This document shows positions 1 through 7,194 of a stretch of DNA of 13,978 nt, piece after piece. The DNA comes from Bacillota bacterium (GTDB taxonomy: Bacteria > Bacillota > UBA4882 > UBA8346): assembly GCA_023436305.1 (NCBI GenBank), contig JAEZJQ010000127.1:1-13978 (forward strand), given 5' to 3'. Made by a program: the position numbers and the translations under genes. The notes under the pieces are model-generated. The model worked only from the letters and a program-made list of their open reading frames with translations, had not been told where the DNA came from and did not search any database. Each line of letters begins with the position of its first letter. Position 1 is the stretch's first letter.

Positions 1-95
1 ATTGCAAATGTTTAAAATATATCAAAGTCTCATTTCAAAGCTGTAAAATTTATTCCCCATTTTTCCGCCTTCCCTTTCCCTTCCTAACATTTCAC

Positions 96-125
96 TTGGT
101 TTTTGCCGATGAATTCTGGTATAAT
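96..125 (+). promoter_or_regulatory. guaA promoter, extended -10 type
   Basis: The -10 hexamer TATAAT (120-125) is a perfect consensus and is preceded by TG one base upstream (TGGTATAAT, 117-125), an extended -10 element. The matching -35 is a weak TTGGTT at 96-101 with 18-bp spacing. TTGCCG at 103-108 is too close to serve. Transcription should start near 132, giving a leader of only about 30 nt. That is too short for a purine riboswitch, and none is visible. Confidence 0.65.
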
Positions 126-163
126 GAAAAATATGCTTTTGATTCGACATAACGGGGTGGTTT

Positions 164-2041
164 GTGATGAATATCGATAAAGTCGCAATCCTTGATTGCG
201 GCGGCCAATATACCAAGGTCATCGACCGGAAGGTTCGGGAGATGTCGGTGCAGTCAGAGATCTTTCCACTAAATGTCCCGGCGGCGACTTTGAAAGAGTT
301 TCAGGGAATCATATTATCGGGGGGGCCGGAAAGTGTCTGGACGGAGGGCTCGCTGGCATACGATGCGCAAATCTTCGATTTAAAAATTCCCATCCTGGGC
401 ATTTGTTACGGGATGCAGCTTATCAATCAACATTTCGGCGGGGTGGTCCGGCCGGGGCTGAAGACGGAGTATGGGGAAACGGAGATCGAGGTGGAACCGT
501 CCTGCCCGTTGTTTCACGAGCTTGAACCCAGGCAGCATGTGCTGATGAGCCACGGGGACTCGGTGGCGGAGCTGGCACCGGGCTTTAAAATGGCGGCCAA
601 ATCCGGGGAGGTCATGGCGGCGATTTTTAATAAGGATTTGAAGATATACGGGGTGCAATTCCATCCGGAGGTGGATCTGACCGTCCACGGTAAACCGATG
701 ATGGAGAATTTCTTAAAGCGGATCTGTGGCTTGACTGGTAATTACCTGCTGGAAGACCGGATTCAGACGGCTATTGCCAAAATTCAAGAGAAGGTGAAGG
801 ATGAGAAGATCCTGGTTTTGGTCAGCGGCGGAGTGGATTCGGCGGTGAGCGCGGCGTTGTTAATCAAGGCTTTAAAGCCTGAAAATGTGTATGCCATCCA
901 TATCGATCACGGCCTCATGCGCAAAGACGAGAGCGACATGGTCTGTGAGAACTTGAAGGATCTGGGGATCACCAATCTCATCCGGAAAAACGCGGCGGAA
1001 CAGTTCTTTAACAGCGTGATTGAGGTTTCCGGCAAGCAGATCGGGCCGCTTACGGAGATTATCGACCCCGAAGAGAAGCGGAATCTTATCGGCGAAGTTT
1101 TTATCCGGGTGGTAAAGCAGACGGCGGACAGCCTGAATTTGGATTTTGACAAGACTTTTTGGGCCCAGGGCACTTTGCGGCCGGACTTGATTGAGAGCGG
1201 CAATCCAGATGTGTCCGGGTTTGCGCACAAGATTAAAACCCATCACAATGATGTGGATATTGTCCGGAAAGCCCGGGAAAAGGGGCTGGTGGTGGAAACC
1301 AATTGGGATTGGCATAAGGATGAGGTCCGCCAGGTGGCCAGGACTTTGGGGATCGATGAAAGCATTGCAGGGCGGCAGCCGTTTCCGGGTCCGGGTCTGG
1401 CCATCCGCACCATCTGTAATGACGGAAAATCACAAATTACCGAAGCGCAAAATCAGACTTTCCATAAACTCATGGCCGAACTGGGCGAACCCTATGGCTA
1501 CCAAGGAGCGGTGATCCCCATCAAATCCGTGGGAGTCCAAGGTGATTGCCGGAGTTACCGTTATCTGTCCATTATTTCCGGGAAAGGCGCTTCGTTTGAA
1601 ACCGCCTTAGAATGGGATCGGATTTATCAGATCGGAAAAAACTTGCCCAACCGGGTGGACTTTATCAACCGGGTGGCCTATGTTTTGAATAAGGAACGGC
1701 TGGATCGGGAGATTGCCTGTTACCCCATGCATCTCTTGCCCGAAAATGTGGATCTGCTCCGGGAAGTGGATGATCTGGTGGTTAAACGGCTCAATAAAAA
1801 ACCGATCAGTCAAGTATTCGCGGTGCTTTTGCCCATCGGTCTCACCAAAAAATATTCGGTGGCCATCCGGACTTTTATTACCAATGATTTCATGACCGGC
1901 AGACCGGCGTTTATCGGGGATGACATAACCCGGGAGACCGTCCGGGAACTGGTCGCCGACATTGAAAATAAAATTTCGGAGATTGACTTGATTCTTTACG
2001 ATATTACCAGCAAGCCCCCGGCTACTGTTGAGTGGCAGTAA
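164..2041 (+). CDS. guaA: GMP synthase (glutamine-hydrolysing), long form
   Basis: Converts XMP to GMP using glutamine and ATP, the last step of de novo guanine nucleotide synthesis, in the cytoplasm. The N-terminal class I glutamine amidotransferase domain (about 1-195) carries the nucleophile C81 in GICYGMQ and H167/E169 in GVQFHPEV. The ATP-pyrophosphatase domain has the P-loop SGGVDS at 221-226. The C-terminal dimerisation domain contains PFPGPGLAIR and VGVQGDCRSY and ends in SKPPATVEW. At 625 residues it is about 100 longer than the usual bacterial enzyme (about 510-525). The extra part lies between the VGVQGDCRSY region and the terminal IRTFITNDFMTG segment, the arrangement recalled for human GMPS. 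Two adjacent ATG codons (164, 167) follow a GGGGTGG-like ribosome site at about 152-158. Nothing else in the window belongs to purine synthesis, so it is probably monocistronic. Confidence 0.97.
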   Translation: MMNIDKVAILDCGGQYTKVIDRKVREMSVQSEIFPLNVPAATLKEFQGIILSGGPESVWTEGSLAYDAQIFDLKIPILGICYGMQLINQHFGGVVRPGLKTEYGETEIEVEPSCPLFHELEPRQHVLMSHGDSVAELAPGFKMAAKSGEVMAAIFNKDLKIYGVQFHPEVDLTVHGKPMMENFLKRICGLTGNYLLEDRIQTAIAKIQEKVKDEKILVLVSGGVDSAVSAALLIKALKPENVYAIHIDHGLMRKDESDMVCENLKDLGITNLIRKNAAEQFFNSVIEVSGKQIGPLTEIIDPEEKRNLIGEVFIRVVKQTADSLNLDFDKTFWAQGTLRPDLIESGNPDVSGFAHKIKTHHNDVDIVRKAREKGLVVETNWDWHKDEVRQVARTLGIDESIAGRQPFPGPGLAIRTICNDGKSQITEAQNQTFHKLMAELGEPYGYQGAVIPIKSVGVQGDCRSYRYLSIISGKGASFETALEWDRIYQIGKNLPNRVDFINRVAYVLNKERLDREIACYPMHLLPENVDLLREVDDLVVKRLNKKPISQVFAVLLPIGLTKKYSVAIRTFITNDFMTGRPAFIGDDITRETVRELVADIENKISEIDLILYDITSKPPATVEWQ

Positions 2042-2116
2042 TCCGTATCCATCAAATCCGTGTTTAAAGTTTCTATTTTTTTTACCGATTAATAGAAGAG
2101 ACACATCAAGTTTATT

Positions 2117-2144
2117 TTGATTAAAAATTACAATGGTTTATTAA
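2117..2144 (+). promoter_or_regulatory. Possible promoter for the 2227 gene
   Basis: TTGATT (2117-2122) and TATTAA (2139-2144) are separated by 16 bp in an A+T-rich gap after guaA. They would give a leader of about 75 nt before the TTG start at 2227. The match is only moderate, and I see no clear terminator for guaA between 2042 and this site, so read-through from guaA is also possible. Confidence 0.35.
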
Positions 2145-2226
2145 ATGTTTTATCGCAGGTGATTTAAGGGTGTTCCCTGAAAGCATGGATCGGCAACCAA
2201 CAGTGAAAAAGAACTTGAGGATGTGA

Positions 2227-2943
2227 TTGGATCTCATGTCGGTTGATAAACTTTTTAAGTTGCGGATGTATGCCGAGGTTCGTTTTTCTTATAAGGATTC
2301 TGTTGATCCGCTCTTGGAACTGAAAGAATTGACCAGGAATACCTTTGATTGCGAAGAAATCTCTTCGGATGAAATGGTTTTAAAACCAAAAGAACAACTG
2401 CAGGGAAACTGGGAAATACGGATTAAACCCAGAAGATTGACGTTTACGATGGATTCGTGCCCCAGTTATGATATTTTTGTATCAACTCTCGAGTCAAGTA
2501 TGGATGTTATTTCGAAAGTAATCACTCCTCAGGAAGTGCTTAATATCGGTGTGCAAGGGTATTACATGTATTCCATAAACTCATTGGAAGATTTTTCGGA
2601 GGTTGTTTTGTCCTGGAGCCAGAACTATACGGTGATGAGTTCCGATTCGGTGGGGATCAGCGACATCGGGGTGAATGTTTTTTTAAAGGAAGATACCTTA
2701 TCGGTCAATATTCTATGTAATTTCTTATCCCGGGCTCAAGCCCTTCAAATTTTTCCAAGTGATGACCCGAACTTGATTTCCGATCTAAACCTGTTTATTA
2801 ATATTAATATTTCTACCGGAGACATTTTGGAATTAAAAAAAGTCTTATCGCCGAAACTAGTATTCGCGATAAAAGCCCATATCAATCAAGCAACCAAAAA
2901 ATTGGAGGAGAGGATAGAGGGTTTGCTGAAAAGTGCGGGGTAG
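2227..2943 (+). CDS. Protein of unknown function (238 aa)
   Basis: I do not recognise this protein. It starts at TTG 2227, chosen because GAGG (2217-2220) lies 6 bp upstream. The in-frame ATG at 2236 would be 15 bp from that site, giving a product three residues shorter. No signal peptide or membrane segment is visible. The sequence alternates short hydrophobic stretches with charged turns, suggesting a mixed alpha/beta fold. It ends in a charged helix (about 212-238, ATKKLEERIEGLLKSAG) that may form a coiled coil. There are only two cysteines and no obvious catalytic motif. The downstream yjbQ-type gene begins 56 bp later and may share its transcript. Length and codon use support a real gene; function is open. 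Confidence 0.75.
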   Translation: MDLMSVDKLFKLRMYAEVRFSYKDSVDPLLELKELTRNTFDCEEISSDEMVLKPKEQLQGNWEIRIKPRRLTFTMDSCPSYDIFVSTLESSMDVISKVITPQEVLNIGVQGYYMYSINSLEDFSEVVLSWSQNYTVMSSDSVGISDIGVNVFLKEDTLSVNILCNFLSRAQALQIFPSDDPNLISDLNLFININISTGDILELKKVLSPKLVFAIKAHINQATKKLEERIEGLLKSAG

Positions 2944-2999
2944 AATTGCTTACGACATTATTGTAAATGGCGTCGTAGACTTTTGGGGAGGTATAGGAA

Positions 3000-3419
3000 C
3001 TGAAATCGTTTCGGAAAGAATTGTTGTTTCAAACCAGAAACCGGGTGGAATTCCTGAATATTACTCCGCAGGTCGAAGCGGCTTTGGCCGAGAGCGGAAT
3101 TAAAGAAGGTTTGTGCCTGGTCAATACCATGCATATTACGGCCAGTGTTTTTATTAATGATCACGAAAGCGGTTTGTGGAGCGACTATCAAAACTGGCTC
3201 GAAAAACTGGCGCCCCATGAACCCATATCTCAATACCTTCATAATCGCACTGGTGAGGATAACGGGGATGCCCATTTAAAACGCCAAATCATGGGCCGGG
3301 AAGTGGTGGTGGCGGTAACCGGGGGAAACCTGGATTTCGGGCCCTGGGAACAGATCTTTTATGGTGAATTCGATGGCCGCCGCCCCAAACGGGTGCTGGT
3401 CAAGATCATCGGGGAATAA
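3000..3419 (+). CDS. yjbQ: YjbQ/UPF0047 family protein, CTG start
   Basis: Belongs to the YjbQ (UPF0047) family of small soluble proteins, often annotated as secondary thiamine-phosphate synthase because some members complement loss of ThiE; the physiological role is not settled. The family core is clear: MHITASVFINDHESGL, APHEPISQYLHNRTGEDNGDAHLKRQ (split here), and the C-terminal segments LDFGPWEQIFYGEFDG and RVLVKIIGE, with conserved His, Asp and Glu residues. I place the start at CTG 3000, giving (M)KSFRKELLFQT and 139 residues, the usual family length. GGGGAGG at 2985-2991 is exactly 8 bp before it. The alternative TTG at 3021 would remove the first conserved strand and sits 29 bp from that site. 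No thiamine genes or TPP riboswitch are nearby. Confidence 0.9.
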   Translation: MKSFRKELLFQTRNRVEFLNITPQVEAALAESGIKEGLCLVNTMHITASVFINDHESGLWSDYQNWLEKLAPHEPISQYLHNRTGEDNGDAHLKRQIMGREVVVAVTGGNLDFGPWEQIFYGEFDGRRPKRVLVKIIGE

Positions 3420-3424
3420 CCCGC

Positions 3425-3453
3425 TTGACTTTTTTTAGTAGCGGTGATATATT
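3425..3453 (+). promoter_or_regulatory. Strong promoter of the hom T-box transcript
   Basis: TTGACT (3425-3430) and TATATT (3448-3453) are separated by exactly 17 bp. TG at 3445-3446 adds an extended -10 element. The predicted start near 3460 coincides with the first bases of T-box stem I, and the promoter begins only 5 bp after the yjbQ stop codon. This is the best sigma-A promoter in the window. Confidence 0.8.
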
Positions 3454-3462
3454 TAAATTCTA

Positions 3463-3753
3463 AAGCAATGATAGGAATATGTTGTTGGAGCGCTGATTTA
3501 CTAGAGATGGGGAGACAAAAGCTGCAAGTCTTCCTTAAATCAGACCGGCAATACCATCCTGGAGCGGCAATCGGAAAAATGATGAGTGTATTACTATCCA
3601 TCGTCGTATGATTGCCCGGTGACGCCGTTACCGTTTGAAGTTGGACAAAACCCCGTCTATTATCGTGCGCGAGAACGGGCGGCGTTTGGTCAAAAAAGGT
3701 GGAACCGCGGAAGCAAAAGCTTTTCGTCCTTTAAGGGATGAAGGGCTTTTTTT
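3463..3753 (+). promoter_or_regulatory. Threonine-type T-box riboswitch leader of hom
   Basis: An mRNA leader that reads uncharged tRNA and controls transcription termination ahead of hom. Stem I is built on CTGATTT (3493-3499) pairing with AAATCAG (3537-3543) and GGGAGAC (3510-3516) pairing with GTCTTCC (3528-3534). The AGAGA bulge is at 3503-3507 and a GNUG-type loop, GCTG, at 3521-3524. The specifier is read as ACC (3553-3555, threonine), because ACC-ATCCTGGAGC aligns with GGC-ATTCTTGAGC around the glycine specifier of Bacillus glyQS. ACGCCG (3622-3627) pairs with CGGCGT (3680-3685) and CCCGT (3652-3656) with ACGGG (3675-3679). The T-box antiterminator AGGTGGAACCGCGG is at 3697-3710. Its variable base A predicts U73 in the sensed tRNA. 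The family assignment is very secure; the codon assignment is a manual alignment, though it fits the regulated gene. Confidence 0.93.
3726..3753 (+). terminator. T-box regulated intrinsic terminator
   Basis: GTCCTT (3726-3731) pairs with AAGGGC (3741-3746), including one U-G pair, around a 9-nt loop. Seven T residues follow directly (3747-3753). Its 5' side would compete with the antiterminator that contains the T-box sequence just upstream. It should form when threonyl-tRNA is charged. Confidence 0.88.
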
Positions 3754-3795
3754 ATAATTAAGAGTTTGAGAATTGTAAAAAAGGAGGTTTTATTG

Positions 3796-5097
3796 ATGAA
3801 AAATCATGAGGTGAATGTTGGAATCATCGGGCTCGGAACGGTGGGGACCGGGGTGGCCAGAATCTTGCTTGCCCAGCGGGAGTTGCTGCATACGCGTACC
3901 GCACTGCATTTCAATCTTAAAACCATCTCCGAAATCGATTGGAACAAGAAACGGGATCTGAATTTAAGCGGTGTTAAATGCACTTCCAATGCGGATGAGT
4001 TATTGACGGATCCGGATATTGATATTGTGGTGGAAACCATTGGCGGTTACGAGCCGGCTTTTAGTTTCATCAGTAAAGCAATCCGGAATCGTAAACATGT
4101 GGTCACCGCCAACAAAGCATTGATTGCCACCCGGGGGCGGGAACTTTTTAAACTGGCGGAGGAAAATGGGGTTGATTTGTTATTCGAGGCCAGTGTGGGT
4201 GGCGGTATTCCCATCATCAAAGGATTGCGAGAAGGGTTAGTGGCTAATACCATCGAGAGTATCTATGGGATTTTAAACGGCACATCCAACTATATTCTCA
4301 CCCGGATGCACCAGGAAGAAATGGAATTTGATCAGGCTTTAAAGGAAGCCCAGGCCAAGGGCTTCGCCGAGGCTGATCCCACGTTGGATGTAGGCGGTGG
4401 GGACGCGGCCCATAAATTAACGATTTTAGCGTCGATTGCTTCTTCGGGTTTCGTCGATTTTAACCGGATTCATGTGGAGGGAATCACCGCCATTACCAAA
4501 CTGGACATTGGTTTTGCGAAGAGCTTCGATTATACTATCAAATTATTGGCCATCTACCGGCTAATGGAGGATGGCTTGGATTTAAGGGTTCATCCCACTT
4601 TGATTCCCAATACCCATTTACTGGCGGCGGTCAGGCAAGAACTGAATGCGATTTTTGTAAAGGGTGACTTTGTGGGCAGTACCATGTTTTACGGTCCGGG
4701 AGCCGGTGAGAGGCCTACCGGAAGCGCCATTGTTAGCGATATTGTGGATTTATCAAGAGATCTGCTCTTGAAAGAGGGAGAGCAATTCTGCACTCGAACC
4801 ATCAATCCGGCCAAGCTTATCAACGTCATTCCGATAGATCATATTAAAAACCGCTTCTATTTGCGCTTATTTACCCTGGACGCCCCGGGGGTATTATCGA
4901 AAATTGCGGGCGCTTTGGGTGATTGCGGCATCTCCATATCGTCCATGGTGCAATTGGAGACCCATGGTAAAGATAACTACGTGCCTATTGTCTTACTTAC
5001 CCATGAAGCTTCCGAAGCGGCAATGGAGAAGGCGTTGCAGAGTATCCGGCAGTCTAACCTCGTTAAGGATGATTACCTGCGCTTACGGTTATTTTAG
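3796..5097 (+). CDS. hom: Homoserine dehydrogenase with C-terminal ACT domain
   Basis: Reduces aspartate-4-semialdehyde to homoserine with NAD(P)H at the branch leading to threonine and methionine. The N-terminal Rossmann fold carries GLGTVG at 12-17. The family signature covers 187-207 (AKGFAEADPTLDVGGGDAAHK, split at will) and keeps the residues matching yeast E208, D219 and K223 as E192, D203 and K207. A regulatory ACT domain follows from about 354 to the end (LFTLDAPGVLSKIAGAL region). The 433-residue length is normal for this class. I start at ATG 3796 because AAGGAGG (3781-3787) is 8 bp upstream; the earlier in-frame TTG at 3766 would place that site inside the coding region. Expression is controlled by the T-box just upstream. 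The usual partners thrC, thrB or lysC are not adjacent. Confidence 0.96.
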   Translation: MKNHEVNVGIIGLGTVGTGVARILLAQRELLHTRTALHFNLKTISEIDWNKKRDLNLSGVKCTSNADELLTDPDIDIVVETIGGYEPAFSFISKAIRNRKHVVTANKALIATRGRELFKLAEENGVDLLFEASVGGGIPIIKGLREGLVANTIESIYGILNGTSNYILTRMHQEEMEFDQALKEAQAKGFAEADPTLDVGGGDAAHKLTILASIASSGFVDFNRIHVEGITAITKLDIGFAKSFDYTIKLLAIYRLMEDGLDLRVHPTLIPNTHLLAAVRQELNAIFVKGDFVGSTMFYGPGAGERPTGSAIVSDIVDLSRDLLLKEGEQFCTRTINPAKLINVIPIDHIKNRFYLRLFTLDAPGVLSKIAGALGDCGISISSMVQLETHGKDNYVPIVLLTHEASEAAMEKALQSIRQSNLVKDDYLRLRLF

Positions 5098-5187
5098 ACC
5101 CGGACTAAACGGATTCAATGGAGATGTTTGTCTCAACGATGGGATTCAGAAACTAAATAACTTAACGAATCCATAAAGGGGTTAGCG

Positions 5188-5703
5188 ATGGCGAATTCAT
5201 TTATCCTCAAAATAGCTGATCTATTTATTAAACCGAAGCAATGGTATGAGTATTCCGGGCTTACTATCGAGGGTTTTTGTTTCATTGGCAACAAGGACGA
5301 CCAGAAAAACGCCGGGTATATCCGGAAAACGCCGAAACCGGCCAATGAAGAACGAAAACGCAAATTCGGGATGAATCCGGTGAAGCCTTACCGGGATTAT
5401 TACGGCAAGTTTACACTAAAAACCAAACTTTTACCGGGTGAGTTGGAAGTTTTATTCGCGCTGGGTTATACCATGAATCAAAAAGTGGTCACCGTCGATG
5501 ATTATTCGAATTTTAGCTGGCTGCGGCTGGCAACGGGACTGAATGACATTATTTATCCCAATCTGGCGCATCAAAAACAATTGCTTGATTATTTGATGAA
5601 GCATTCCAAGTATTCCAAATTCGTGATTTCCAGAGTTTATCATTATTTGGAGTTCGCGCTGCTTCATGAATTGATGGCCGAAGTCCTTAAAAGGGAAAAA
5701 TGA
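5188..5703 (+). CDS. Protein of unknown function (171 aa)
   Basis: I do not recognise this protein. It starts at ATG 5188 with AAAGGGG (5175-5181) 6 bp upstream. There is no signal peptide or clear membrane segment. The region at about 37-75 is rich in Lys, Arg, Asn and Pro, and the C-terminal 50 residues look helical, ending in LLHELMAEVLKREK. Aromatic residues, mostly tyrosine and phenylalanine, are frequent (WYEYSG, YRDYYGKF, VYHYLEF). It lies 90 bp after hom with no convincing terminator between, so it may be transcribed with hom. Its stop is 3 bp from that of the convergent LarA-family gene. Codon use matches the neighbours, which supports a real gene. Confidence 0.7.
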   Translation: MANSFILKIADLFIKPKQWYEYSGLTIEGFCFIGNKDDQKNAGYIRKTPKPANEERKRKFGMNPVKPYRDYYGKFTLKTKLLPGELEVLFALGYTMNQKVVTVDDYSNFSWLRLATGLNDIIYPNLAHQKQLLDYLMKHSKYSKFVISRVYHYLEFALLHELMAEVLKREK

Positions 5704-5706
5704 AAA

Positions 5707-6873
5707 TCAAGTAATTAGAGTTATTGGGGCATAGGGCAGAACGGCTACGGAATCAATAGAGGTTTTGGTGATGAATTCCATTAAGTTTGCCATGGAACGT
5801 AATAAGTTGAACTCGGCGGGGAAGAGATTTTGAAATTGGGCTTGGGTGGTATGAGGCGAATAAACCGCTACCTGGAAATCTTGCAAGAGATTCCGGTAGT
5901 GGTTTTTTTGCGAGGCTCTAATTTTTGGGTCATTGCGCCAGTAATGGAAGCCGGTTCCTTGGGGGGCTTCGTTGAAAAGGACGGCGAGTCCTCCAGGGGC
6001 GAGTAACACCGGGATCTGAAGCAAGGATTTGAAGGAGCCGATCAGGTTTTGATCAAATGGTTTGCATCCCAACAACAATAAAGGCGGCTTTTTTACCGGC
6101 CGTGGGAAAGATACCAGGCTAAGCAGGGCTTGTTTGGCTTGGGCGTGGGATTGGACGGGCGGTCCGCCGTAAACTTTGACCAGCGCGCCATCCGGTCTGG
6201 AAATCAAGTGCCAACTATAGTCTAGGGGTAAAAGGTTTAATACTTCATCCATCAGTTCCCGCATTGCTGAATGATGAATACCGGGTTCCCCGGGGGGCAA
6301 ACTGTGTAACCCATGAATCGTTTCCAGCCCGGCCACTCCCGGCAACAAAATCTTTCCCCCGCCGGAAAAACCGGCCAAGGGGTGGATATTGACCGTGGAT
6401 ACGGAAAGGCGCAGTTCAGCCCGGACCACGGTTTTATTGAAAAACAGGGGAATTCCAGATTGGCTGGTCCCGATGGACATCAGTTCGGATTCCGCCCGGC
6501 TATCATGAATGATGATGGGCAAGGAGAGATGGGGCACTTTTTTTAGAAGATGGTGGGGCTCTATTTGATAATGGGCTCCGGCCGCCACTACCAGATGGAA
6601 CCCGGACCAGCTGCCCCGGATTTCCCATATGCCGTCAAGAATCGCCTTCGCAAAATCCCGGGTGTCGCTGGGCCGTGAAGGGTCTTCCAGGATTAAAACA
6701 ATGCGTTCGGCTTGTTTTATCGGGCGGGCAAGCGCCGCCAAGTCATGAACGATTGCCTCCCGGATGCCGGCCGGGGTTAGCGGTTGAGGGTACACCGGTT
6801 CCAGGCGATTGATGGCAGGGTAACCATCAATATTCACGGTTAGAAAACTGTCGGACCATGGTAATCGGATCAT
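5707..6873 (-). CDS. LarA-family (DUF2088) protein, putative 2-hydroxyacid racemase/epimerase
   Basis: Related to nickel-dependent lactate racemase LarA, which uses the nickel-pincer nucleotide (NPN) cofactor to move hydride at the alpha carbon of 2-hydroxyacids; family members act on various substrates. EDPSRP (63-68) gives R67 (R75 of L. plantarum LarA) and GAH gives H101 (H108). The segment HPLAGFSGGGK gives H164 and K174, with the same 10-residue spacing as H174 and K184. H190 is 16 residues later, matching H200. K282 could be K298, but the residue three before it is Gly where LarA has Q295. At 388 residues it is somewhat shorter than typical LarA. I start at the internal ATG (6873) because GGAAAGAGG (6880-6888, complement) is 6 bp upstream; an in-frame start at 6936 lacks such a site. 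No NPN synthesis genes (larB, larC, larE) are in the window, so the substrate is unknown. Confidence 0.85.
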   Translation of the reverse strand: MIRLPWSDSFLTVNIDGYPAINRLEPVYPQPLTPAGIREAIVHDLAALARPIKQAERIVLILEDPSRPSDTRDFAKAILDGIWEIRGSWSGFHLVVAAGAHYQIEPHHLLKKVPHLSLPIIIHDSRAESELMSIGTSQSGIPLFFNKTVVRAELRLSVSTVNIHPLAGFSGGGKILLPGVAGLETIHGLHSLPPGEPGIHHSAMRELMDEVLNLLPLDYSWHLISRPDGALVKVYGGPPVQSHAQAKQALLSLVSFPRPVKKPPLLLLGCKPFDQNLIGSFKSLLQIPVLLAPGGLAVLFNEAPQGTGFHYWRNDPKIRASQKNHYRNLLQDFQVAVYSPHTTQAQFQNLFPAEFNLLRSMANLMEFITKTSIDSVAVLPYAPITLIT

Positions 6874-6911
6874 CCCGGACCTCTTTCCTTTGATTCCACC
6901 GGTAATGGAAA

Positions 6912-6941
6912 AATATATACCGATATGGCAAATCAAATCAA
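6912..6941 (-). promoter_or_regulatory. Probable promoter of the LarA-family gene
   Basis: On the - strand TTGATT (6936-6941) is followed after 18 bp by TATATT (6912-6917), or after 16 bp by the overlapping TATATA (6914-6919). This gives a leader of about 30 nt. A 21-bp repeat copy (6947-6967) lies immediately upstream of the -35, where an activator or repressor could act. Confidence 0.45.
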
Positions 6942-6946
6942 TAAAT

Positions 6947-7087
6947 TATTCAATTGGAGGAGTAATAGTATTATGGCTAAAAAACACGACTTTATATTAC
7001 TCCAGCGATTCAATACATAAATACTTTACAGCATAAATCGCCGCTACAAGCAATATCAAATGGATATATTGAATCACCGGAGTAATA
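6947..7087. repeat. Three copies of a 21-bp motif (two direct, one inverted)
   Basis: The copies are at 6947-6967 (+), 6995-7015 (-) and 7067-7087 (+). The shared plan is TATT, one base, AAT, then GGAGTAATA at the end. The second and third copies match at 19 of 21 positions as an inverted repeat around a 51-nt loop. The first and third share 16 of 21 in direct orientation. A further half (TATTCAATA) occurs near 7127-7135. The cluster sits upstream of the LarA-family promoter and before the nrdJ promoter, so it could be a set of operators or a decayed insertion. It matches no site I know. Confidence 0.7.
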
Positions 7088-7164
7088 AATCTGCAATTCA
7101 AAATGCTTAACCGCGAAAAATCCCGATATTCAATATTTTTTTTTGTAAAAAGAACCTCCTTTCA

Positions 7165-7194
7165 TTGGACAAACTATATGTTGTGTATTAAAAT
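7165..7194 (+). promoter_or_regulatory. nrdJ promoter
   Basis: TTGGAC (7165-7170) and TAAAAT (7189-7194) are separated by 18 bp, and an NrdR box fills the spacer exactly. The predicted leader to the nrdJ start is long, about 275 nt, and contains the 18-bp repeats and the inverted-repeat segment. Confidence 0.6.

Noticed and set aside
1..163. Purine (guanine) riboswitch upstream of guaA
   Set aside because: The promoter at 96-125 leaves a leader of only about 30 nt, and no purine-aptamer loops are visible.
872..1315. Long antisense frame inside guaA
   Set aside because: Shadow of a well-supported coding region with strong codon bias; no independent start signal.
3359..3601. An 80-codon frame on the - strand over the yjbQ end and the hom leader
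   Set aside because: Lies opposite the hom promoter and T-box stem I, which explain the sequence better.
6973..7020. A 15-codon reading frame (MAKKHDFILLQRFNT) preceded by GGAGGAG
   Set aside because: The apparent ribosome site is part of the 21-bp repeat, and the frame itself runs through a second copy. There is no support beyond chance.
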